DNA from: an uncultured Granulosicoccaceae bacterium
GTDB lineage: Bacteria; Pseudomonadota; Gammaproteobacteria; CALCKW01
Assembly: GCA_937965695.1 (NCBI GenBank)
Contig: CALCKW010000025.1
Coordinates: forward strand, 62,001 to 126,000
Length of the DNA stretch: 64,000 bases
Direction of reading: 5' to 3'
Part shown: positions 55,572 to 62,310 of the stretch, in pieces
Layout of the letters: each line of letters begins with the position of its first letter
Numbering within the stretch: position 1 is the stretch's first letter
Position numbers and translations under genes: made by a program
Notes under the pieces: generated by a model
Databases searched by the model: none
Told to the model about the DNA's origin: nothing
What the model saw: only the letters and a program-made list of their open reading frames with translations

Positions 55572-55593
55572 AAATGTGATCTAGTTCACGCAT
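55572..55593. promoter_or_regulatory. CRP/Vfr-like binding site
   Basis: AAATGTGATCTAG followed by TTCACGCAT matches the 22-bp consensus of CRP-family regulators (TGTGA-N6-TCACA) at nearly every important position, with one change in the right half-site (TCACG). It lies about 50 bp upstream of the 66-residue gene's start. Confidence 0.5.
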
Positions 55594-55610
55594 TAATTTC
55601 GCACAATCTT

Positions 55611-55826
55611 TTAGTTAATCATTTCTGAACACAATGGTACATATTGGACACTGTGCAGCAAATCGAAAGAGCTACGCGCATCTTGAAAAGCAGTGGCTGG
55701 CGTTATGGGTAACCTAGATGGGGCATCAATGGTCAATGTCACCAACCCGTTAGTATCCGCTTCAGCTGTCACATAGATCGAATCGCCCACATACACGCCG
55801 CCGGTATCGTCTAATTGAATTTTCAT
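55611..55826 (-). CDS. Small CsrA-like protein (71 residues)
   Basis: MKIQLDDTGGVYVGDSIYVT then GLVTLTIDAPSRLPI follows the CsrA pattern (GE-IGDDI-V-V...V-IGI-AP--V-I) in spacing and in the GD, AP and hydrophobic positions. The RNA-contacting Arg of CsrA (HREE region) is replaced by TPATAF, so any RNA binding must differ. The C-terminal 25 residues extend past the usual end. A strong AAGGAG site precedes the ATG. Likeness only; it could be another small beta-strand protein. Confidence 0.45.
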   Translation of the reverse strand: MKIQLDDTGGVYVGDSIYVTAEADTNGLVTLTIDAPSRLPITPATAFQDARSSFDLLHSVQYVPLCSEMIN

Positions 55827-56514
55827 ATCGCTCTCCTTTGCTGTTCGTTAGGGTAGAAAACCTACGCCTACAGCAAACATGAAATTCAGACATGCATCGC
55901 ATTTTTTTTGCAGATCTAGTTTGGCCCGATCTCGATAACAACACGTGACCCAATGCTGCACCGTTTCAGATCTGTTCAACGCTTGTCGTGAACAGTTGCC
56001 AACTACGAACGACTTACACTGACGCACATACTCTCCACGCCTAGCACTCTGTAGCATTGGTGCGACAGGAGGAACGACTAGAGCTGTAGTGCGGACGACA
56101 GGAAGCTAGAACGCTAAGCAGACCGAGGAACGAGATGTGCGCCCTACCCACTTGCTCGAAGTAGCTGAGCTGTGACAGGAGGCAACGACTAGAACAGCTG
56201 AGCGGTCGACGGGATTGCAAGAACGCCGAGTATTCTGAGGCACGAAGAGTACGTACCTACAAGGCTGCACAATGTAGCCTTCCCTCAGAGCCAGAACCGG
56301 AGCTGTGGCTGGAACGGAGGTGTGCTTTGGCGAGTGTGGTAGTTCATTCAACCTTCAAGGCTTCTAACGAATGATCTACTACACCGACGAAGCGCGCCGC
56401 AGTGCAGGTCACGGCGTAGGGGCTGGCTCGTTTGCGAGCCCTAGCGAGTAAGAGGGAGGGCGGCGCTCGTCCGGGGAGCCAAAGCTGGTTGAGGAACGAA
56501 ACGAGCGACGCGAC
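55827..56514. other. Non-coding GC-rich region with degenerate direct repeats
   Basis: About 690 bp without a convincing gene. The notable contents are repeats around 56,060-56,320 and a stem GGCTCG-TTTG-CGAGCC at 56,425-56,440. The 56,400-56,510 part is rich in GC and G-runs. It may hold an RNA, replication-origin-like repeats or regulatory sites. Confidence 0.45.
56061..56213 (+). repeat. Imperfect direct repeats about 110 bp apart
   Basis: TGCGACAGGAGGAACGACTA at 56,061 recurs as TGTGACAGGAGGCAACGACT at 56,171, each followed by AGA(AC)AGCTG-like sequence and then a GCGG-CGACAGG/GACGGG block. Weaker copies of AGCTG-GACAGG lie at 56,082-56,105 and near 56,300. Confidence 0.55.
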
Positions 56515-57654
56515 TTATGTCCGCTGATTGCTTGTCAACAGCGGCTCAACTCTCCCACTCGCCTTAAAGCCTTTATATAGATGAAACATACGAGTTTCGA
56601 ATTTTTTGAATTCACTAAAAGCGCAAACCATTTCTTCCATTGTGACTGGCCCCTCTTCATGCAGTTGAATTTGCACACGCGTCCAGATGTTCACGAGAAC
56701 AACAACAGGTGCGGCAATCGGCAGAGGGTCCTCCTCAATATCTGTCATCGCCTGTAGGTGTTTAACTTTCAATATGGCGCCATCACCTTTCCGAATGCGA
56801 GTTAGGGTCTTACGAGTAATGCCCATCGCTGCCGCTAAATCTTCATTAGACTGAACAGCCATGGTCTGTCTTAAACGATTGATCGCCACATCACTGGTAA
56901 GATTCAAAGAACCATTTTTACCAATTTCAGGTAAGCAGTCTCCTAGTGTAATGGGAGAGGCAAAAGAAACATTTGGTCCCGCGTAAGAAATTCGGACAAG
57001 GAGACTAGCCAGCGCGCCCCACATCAACGCTGAATGGATTCGAACCTTCAACCCCTCCAGCTCCAGCTCATCTACCTGGTGCTTAGGGAAAAGCAATTGA
57101 TACCAGTGACGGATATGCGCTTCATCGCGTTTACATAGAACGTCGCGTTCGATTTCGGCCAATTTCTGCAGAAACCACGCATAGCTCTTTAACTCTAGCA
57201 GAGGAGCATTTTTTGCCTCAATTCCTTCACAAAACGAAAGTATCAAACTCGAAAATTGCTGTACCACAATCCAAGCACCTTGATGCTGCTCATGCTGAGG
57301 CCACTCGTCAAATGCTCTCTCTGCATTATGCAAGATGCTTTGAATGTCTTGTTCGTCGGAACACAATAGCCTGAAATCGTCCCGCAGGGCCTTATGCATC
57401 TGTGGCCAAGAATGCTCGCCGGCACTCTCAGATTGCTCAATTCGTTTTCTCCAACGTTCCGCAACATCTTTAATAGCGTCGTCGCAAAGCGCGCTAGACA
57501 GCCAGTCAAGCATCGCTTTCCGTGAGTCAGTAGCAGCGTAGAAATTATAAGGCGCAGAATTAAAAAAGAGCCCTTGATTGATGTTCTTCGCTTGCAACGC
57601 TGAATCTTTCCACAAAATGTCCACCACCTCTTCAAATCTATCGCTAACCTGCAA
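56515..57654 (-). CDS. Uncharacterised 379-residue protein with C-terminal helix-turn-helix-like segment
   Basis: I do not recognise the family. The N-terminal two thirds are helical and Trp-rich (FYAATDSRKAMLDWLSSAL; AFDEWPQHEQHQGAWIVVQQ; SYAWFLQKLAEIERDVLCKR). Near residues 270-315 the sequence VAINRLRQTMAVQSNEDLAAAMGITRKTLTRIRKGDG is a good XRE/Cro-type helix-turn-helix, followed by LKVKHLQAMTDIEED. The start is uncertain: TTG 57,654 has no spaced ribosome site, and an in-frame TTG further down is an alternative. It is divergent from the small gene pair at 57.7 kb and could regulate it. Confidence 0.6.
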   Translation of the reverse strand: MQVSDRFEEVVDILWKDSALQAKNINQGLFFNSAPYNFYAATDSRKAMLDWLSSALCDDAIKDVAERWRKRIEQSESAGEHSWPQMHKALRDDFRLLCSDEQDIQSILHNAERAFDEWPQHEQHQGAWIVVQQFSSLILSFCEGIEAKNAPLLELKSYAWFLQKLAEIERDVLCKRDEAHIRHWYQLLFPKHQVDELELEGLKVRIHSALMWGALASLLVRISYAGPNVSFASPITLGDCLPEIGKNGSLNLTSDVAINRLRQTMAVQSNEDLAAAMGITRKTLTRIRKGDGAILKVKHLQAMTDIEEDPLPIAAPVVVLVNIWTRVQIQLHEEGPVTMEEMVCAFSEFKKFETRMFHLYKGFKASGRVEPLLTSNQRT

Positions 57655-57707
57655 TCCCTTTTCGCATCGGCGGCAAGGGTTTCAATTAGTTAAAGCAGGT
57701 ATCACTT

Positions 57708-57827
57708 ATGAAACACAAAACAACTAAACGCATGATCCCGGCCACAAACCCCCAGGGAGCCGGCTGGCCCTCTCAGACTGGCAACCCGTCTGGTGGCGGT
57801 CGTGACAACGCCCCTCCTCGTAAGTAA
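57708..57827 (+). CDS. 39-residue basic Gly/Pro-rich small protein
   Basis: Sequence begins MKHKTTKRMIPATNPQGAG and ends SGGGRDNAPPRK. It is basic, with a central Trp-Pro and a GNPSGGGRDN stretch, and looks unstructured. A CAGGT site is near the ATG. The tight coupling to the next gene (21 bp) suggests it is real. It could be an antitoxin, a small RNA-binding peptide or a precursor peptide; I cannot tell. Confidence 0.5.
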   Translation: MKHKTTKRMIPATNPQGAGWPSQTGNPSGGGRDNAPPRK

Positions 57828-57848
57828 CAGCACTCAGAAGATCAGTTC

Positions 57849-58052
57849 ATGCACAGATACAGCGGCGACAAGGACTTTAACAAACTGATCCGATCAACTG
57901 TGAAATCTAGCGCATGGGCCTTTGAGCGGGGCGCCAAACACGGCGCCCTGCGCAACCCGAACGGGCACAAGTTGATCGTCCCCTGCAGCCCAAGCGATTG
58001 GCGGGCGATAAAAAATTTCAAACGTGAACTTGAGCGCTTGGCAATCAGGTAG
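57849..58052 (+). CDS. HicA-like small protein (67 residues)
   Basis: The sequence AWAFERGAKHGALRNPNGHKLIVPCSPSDWRAIKNFKRELERL follows the HicA-toxin pattern of a double-strand-RNA-binding fold: a GxKH-like catalytic His after strand 1, a P-G-K-VP strand and a terminal helix with NF-R-L. HicA toxins are mRNA interferases, usually with a HicB antitoxin gene next to them. Here the partner is instead the 39-residue gene upstream. Toxin function is an inference. Confidence 0.58.
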   Translation: MHRYSGDKDFNKLIRSTVKSSAWAFERGAKHGALRNPNGHKLIVPCSPSDWRAIKNFKRELERLAIR

Positions 58053-58313
58053 ACATAACCATTGCGAGTATCCGAGAAGCAACCGCTTTGCTCTCTACTA
58101 TTGCGCCCACTAGAAGTTGCGAGCTTGAGCGACCAGCACACACGCCCGCCACTAAGACACCTACCAACGACTACAACGCCCAAACTCAAGACAACCCTAC
58201 CAACCGAGACGAGGTTTAACTGGCGGGGCACTGGGGAGCGCAGCGACCCAGGGCGAACGGGTGGGCGGGGGACGCGGGGGACGCGGGGGATGACCCAGCT
58301 ACCTAAACGAATA
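58053..58313. other. Intergenic region with short G-rich tandem repeat
   Basis: About 260 bp. Near 58,270-58,292 a 9-base unit (GGGGGACGC) is repeated three times. T-poor upstream. No gene seen on either strand. Confidence 0.45.
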
Positions 58314-58679
58314 TCATGAGTTCATTACTACGAACCACGCAAGCTTCCAGACTCCAATTAGAAAACTAAAAAATGACGCGACACTCATGATCCGAAAAAG
58401 AGCAATTTTGTATGTCCCATGCGCACGAACAATGTTCTCGATAACAGTGATTAAAAACAGGCATAGCACAGTGGTAGAAACCGTACAAATAGAAAAATAA
58501 ATAACAGCGTGCGCCAGCAACTGCTGATTTTCAATCGATTCTGACCCACCGCTATAAAATGATGCAATGTATGCAATGCAAGCCACTGATAAAGTTGCTA
58601 GATGTTTATAGAAATCAATCGCCACCTTACGCTTTTCAAAACCAGCAGAAATCGTCTGCTTTTCAGGTACAACGCTCAC
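58314..58679 (-). CDS. Small membrane protein of unknown function
   Basis: A 121-residue protein with three hydrophobic segments: about 27-43 (LATLSVACIAYIASFY), 56-82 (AHAVIYFSICTVSTTVLCLFLITVI) and 98-117 (IMSVASFFSFLIGVWKLAWF). The N-terminus is soluble and charged. The GTG start has GAAGG six bases upstream. No family recognised. Three-segment membrane proteins in mobile elements are often effectors or exclusion proteins, but nothing here proves that. Confidence 0.6.
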   Translation of the reverse strand: MSVVPEKQTISAGFEKRKVAIDFYKHLATLSVACIAYIASFYSGGSESIENQQLLAHAVIYFSICTVSTTVLCLFLITVIENIVRAHGTYKIALFRIMSVASFFSFLIGVWKLAWFVVMNS

Positions 58680-58688
58680 TATTCACCT

Positions 58689-59516
58689 TCATTTAGTATT
58701 AGCTCTCCATGTCCAAGGCTCCGACTGAAGCCCATCTTCAGACCAAACCCCTACCCGCGCACTACTCGCATGTTCGGTCCAGTCGTAATAGCTGCCCTCG
58801 GTATAACGCGGGCAATACTTCTCGTACACCACAGCCCAACCATCGCGCACCATGCGTAAGGTCGTGTCATCGTCACCCGTCCACAGCTTAGCCACGGTAC
58901 GCCCGTACCTGTCGGTGTCTAGGCGCTCTACTCCAACCGTTGGCCCAAGCAACCCACGCAAGTGATCTCGTGACTGCTCGCCCCAAGGCTTCTGCTGCAT
59001 CTCAGGTGCGTCGATGCAGAACAGCCGAATCTTCTCGCGCTTACCGTTGCAGCTCACCCAGATTGTGTCGCCGTCGTAGACCGACTCCACGGCGCATATC
59101 TCAGCCTTGTGCACAATGGCATTGCCCGGGACGGTTGCTACGTCTGGGGATAGAACTGATGGCAAAGAGCCGGCGCCAACTGGCTGGTTCTCGAAGGTGA
59201 CAGTGCGAGTGCTGCCGCTGTCGACTTCTTGCTGGAGTGCTGGCTCTAGCTTGAGGTCTAAGCCAGTGGCTCGGCGGAACTCAGCAAGTGCCTGCTCGGG
59301 CGAGTAGTCAATCAGCATATCGCTCCCAAGTGGCATAGAGTTACCTGGGCCTGTCTCCTTAACGAGTCCACCTTCGAAGTAGAAAATGCGGTACTCCTGC
59401 TTAGGCGCTGGTTCGCGTACTGCACAAGCCCATGGACCGAGTGTCCCGATGGCACAGACTAGCCAGAACAGTGGGATTCTGCTCTTTAGGGTGCGTCTGA
59501 GGGCTGACTGGGTCAT
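58689..59516 (-). CDS. Exported thermonuclease-like (SNase) protein
   Basis: A 275-residue protein with a hydrophobic signal (about 14-30, ending at PWACAV, an imperfect lipobox). The central part is unassigned. The C-terminal domain (about 135-260) is staphylococcal-nuclease-like: VESVYDGDTIWVSC with the calcium-binding Asp pair, KIRLFCIDAPEMQQKPWG, then RYGRTVAKLW and MVRDGWAVVYEKYC. It lacks a recognised partner. As an exported nuclease it may degrade incoming DNA or act in the envelope. The ATG at 59,516 is chosen to fit the signal peptide. Confidence 0.75.
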   Translation of the reverse strand: MTQSALRRTLKSRIPLFWLVCAIGTLGPWACAVREPAPKQEYRIFYFEGGLVKETGPGNSMPLGSDMLIDYSPEQALAEFRRATGLDLKLEPALQQEVDSGSTRTVTFENQPVGAGSLPSVLSPDVATVPGNAIVHKAEICAVESVYDGDTIWVSCNGKREKIRLFCIDAPEMQQKPWGEQSRDHLRGLLGPTVGVERLDTDRYGRTVAKLWTGDDDTTLRMVRDGWAVVYEKYCPRYTEGSYYDWTEHASSARVGVWSEDGLQSEPWTWRANTK

Positions 59517-59652
59517 GCGAATTGTCCGTTGGTTAATTGTTGCTATATACCCACGCGAAGACTTCCGACACCAAAACGGTGTCACCTGAAGTTACCGGAA
59601 TCGCAGGTCAGTCAAATTGCACTAGTTATGTTTCGAAGATATCGGCTTCAGA

Positions 59653-62310
59653 TCAGTCAAGCAAAAAACGGTAATTGTGTGCATCAGCATCGCTACCACG
59701 AATTATCGTGTACTCCATACCTGAAGCAATAGCCATTTGTTCAGCGTAATCTCGCTTCGCCTGGACAACGGGGTCATCAATCTTGTTGTCTCCTTTGACT
59801 TCCACGATCACATAACTCCCATCGGCTTTTTCAAATAGAAAATCTGGATAGTAGCTCCGCACCATTCGAGATTCAGGATCTACATACTGAACAAAGAACT
59901 CAGACTGCCCATGTGTAAGCATACCTGTAAAGTAGAGTTTCTTTACCGCACCCTCTTGTATCAAATCCCAAAACAGCGCCTTTTCTGGATTGGAATCAAA
60001 CGCATAAGTATCTAGGTGAAAGGACTTATCCACGTGAGGTGATCCAACCATCGTAGACTCTTGGACAACGAGCTTAGGGTCGGCCAACACAGAATAAGAG
60101 CCGCTCTCGGGTATTCGGACAAGCTCAACTTCATGCTCTTCGGAAACGTCGTGCTGCTCTAGGTCATATAAAATCCCAAAAAGCCGCGGGATCACCACAT
60201 CATATAGGAGTTCATTAAATTCATTGATAGCCTCCAGAATCTCTTGCATGCCTTCGCTTGTAGATGACAACACACGCTCAATTTCTAAGGGACCTCGACC
60301 GAGATAACGAGCAACTTCTGACACCAACATAATCTCAGAGAAAGCTATTTTCTGCCTCTGATCAGTAAGGTCCACCGTACGCGCTGGAGTAGAAAATCCG
60401 CTGTCAGCCTCCACACCGGACTGAACTGTTTCTAGTAAATGGTACTTGCCAGTCAGATCCTGCCACGCAGATTTGTCTGCTCGGTTTATGCCCAGCTTCT
60501 GGCCGGGTAATAGCTCCTTTTCGATCAGCTCAAAAGACCGGCGCACCCTCTGCAATTTGATCTTGGTCACAGGCTCGTTAACAAGGATTTCATATCGTTC
60601 TTTGTTGCTGTTTGTGCTTTTTAAGTCCTCTGCCGACAGCCTAAAGTTCTGACTAAGCTCATCGTTCAGAGTTTCTAGGTTCTCAGCTGAAAGGTAAACG
60701 TGCGCAGTGTGTTGAGTGTCCCCTACAGAACGAAAGCAACGCATCGTCGCTTGCAGCACAAATACTTTAGACTTGGGTGCTCGGAACATCGCCACGCTGA
60801 ATAGTGACCGGCAATTCCAACCTTCACGGCCTTTATTTACAAGCAGTATGAATTGCTTCTTGGACGTCGGGTTATCAAGTCTAATAAACTCTCGTATGTC
60901 ATCGTTCGTGGTTTTGTCGTCGCCTAGGTTCACCAGAATACTGTCAGAGGACACTCCCTTTTCTTCAAGAATCTGAGCAACCAACGGCTGGAGCTCGTTT
61001 CTAACTTCATCAATTGTTGTCGCGAATATCGCCATTTTGGGTAATAACCCTTCAGGCTTTAGACCATCAGTTTGAGCCAGAAAGTCATCAATGGCGATAC
61101 GCAGAAATTCCTCAGATTTAGTGTTTGAATACCCATGTAGGTCTGCCTTCTTAAGGTATTCATTGGCGATAGCATCTCTTAGACCATAGGCGTAGACAAC
61201 TTCTGGTAAGACTGTATTGCCAATGTAGGGAGTACCGGTGTAGTTGAAACAGGCCACTACACGTGTCCCTGAACGCTCTAGTCTGGAGGCCAGCTTATCT
61301 ATCGTAGTACGTAAACTGTTATCTGTTTCTTTGGCCCCGATACCCATATCCTTGGCTAGCTTTTTACCAAAGGCATGGTGAGCCTCATCGACGAAGATGC
61401 CAAGCTGCCCCAAACGTGTGAGCTTTTCAAACCGCTGGTTCGTTGTTAGCTCACCTTCTTCTTCGGGGGTGTCAAAGTCATAGAGATCAGCTGCGTCCGC
61501 ATAGACATTCCCAACTTCTTTGAAGGTTTCTGGAGTTCCACCAAATAAGCCATCAACGGCCGTCCTTTCTTTGCTTTTCCGTTTAAGAATTATTTTCTGG
61601 GTATTAGAGACAATGACGTTGAACATCGACTGGTCAAGTGTGTCGAGCGAAGTCCCAGCTTCTTCTAAATAATGAAAGCGGATATGTGAAGTTAGGAAAT
61701 TGACATATTCTGGTGGCACGACCTTCGACAAATCGAATGACTCTAATTCTCTCAGCGAGAGTAAAACGGTCTTGTCGGGTGCAAAAACCAATGCGTTGTG
61801 ACAGTACTTGGGATCTTTCTTCCATTTATTAGCAAGAATAAACTCGTAGAAAATACAAGTCGCCATGAGTATGGTTTTGCCGGTTCCCATGGTCAAAGCA
61901 AAGATATAGTTTGGATAGGCGCGAACGTTCTTTCGCATTGCCTTAAAAACATCGTCGTATTGCTTCTGAGAATAATCTTCGAACAAATTAATTTGCCCAT
62001 CATCGGCAGCAACGCCGCCCTCAGCCCGGCCAGCAAAGACACCTTCTTTTGCGTACCAATCCTTAAAGATCTGCTCAATACGCTTGTTATCGAGAAATTC
62101 CTTCAAGAAGACATAAGTTTCTAACGCCTCAAATTGAGGCGTCCGTAGGAAAGCATGGGCATTTTCAGGATCATTGAAATCTAAGAATTTCTTTGACAAG
62201 TCACGATAATTACGGCGAATCACCTTCTTATTCTGGGAATAAAATGTCCACAGAAACTTAAAGAAAGCGAATTCTCCCAAGGCTGCGTTTGTGTCAGTAT
62301 TCTTAGACAT
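59653..62310 (-). CDS. res: Type III restriction enzyme, Res subunit
   Basis: An 885-residue superfamily 2 helicase-nuclease. The ATP site is TMGTGKTILMATCIFYEF, the Walker B/DEAH box IFVDEAHHAFG, and helicase motif VI lies near LQATMRCFRSVG. The C-terminal part has a PD-(D/E)xK endonuclease signature: YYPDFLFEKADGSYVIVEVKG. The enzyme moves along DNA with ATP and cuts when two unmodified sites meet. Its ATG overlaps the mod stop by eight bases, so it is translated with the methyltransferase it needs. Confidence 0.88.
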   Translation of the reverse strand: MSKNTDTNAALGEFAFFKFLWTFYSQNKKVIRRNYRDLSKKFLDFNDPENAHAFLRTPQFEALETYVFLKEFLDNKRIEQIFKDWYAKEGVFAGRAEGGVAADDGQINLFEDYSQKQYDDVFKAMRKNVRAYPNYIFALTMGTGKTILMATCIFYEFILANKWKKDPKYCHNALVFAPDKTVLLSLRELESFDLSKVVPPEYVNFLTSHIRFHYLEEAGTSLDTLDQSMFNVIVSNTQKIILKRKSKERTAVDGLFGGTPETFKEVGNVYADAADLYDFDTPEEEGELTTNQRFEKLTRLGQLGIFVDEAHHAFGKKLAKDMGIGAKETDNSLRTTIDKLASRLERSGTRVVACFNYTGTPYIGNTVLPEVVYAYGLRDAIANEYLKKADLHGYSNTKSEEFLRIAIDDFLAQTDGLKPEGLLPKMAIFATTIDEVRNELQPLVAQILEEKGVSSDSILVNLGDDKTTNDDIREFIRLDNPTSKKQFILLVNKGREGWNCRSLFSVAMFRAPKSKVFVLQATMRCFRSVGDTQHTAHVYLSAENLETLNDELSQNFRLSAEDLKSTNSNKERYEILVNEPVTKIKLQRVRRSFELIEKELLPGQKLGINRADKSAWQDLTGKYHLLETVQSGVEADSGFSTPARTVDLTDQRQKIAFSEIMLVSEVARYLGRGPLEIERVLSSTSEGMQEILEAINEFNELLYDVVIPRLFGILYDLEQHDVSEEHEVELVRIPESGSYSVLADPKLVVQESTMVGSPHVDKSFHLDTYAFDSNPEKALFWDLIQEGAVKKLYFTGMLTHGQSEFFVQYVDPESRMVRSYYPDFLFEKADGSYVIVEVKGDNKIDDPVVQAKRDYAEQMAIASGMEYTIIRGSDADAHNYRFLLD

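Noticed and set aside
56106-56351. 81-residue minus-strand frame
   Set aside because: Lies in the direct-repeat region, with no ribosome site and a composition unlike a protein.
58268-58295. CRISPR-like or functional tandem array
   Set aside because: Only three 9-base units without spacers; simple G-rich repeat.
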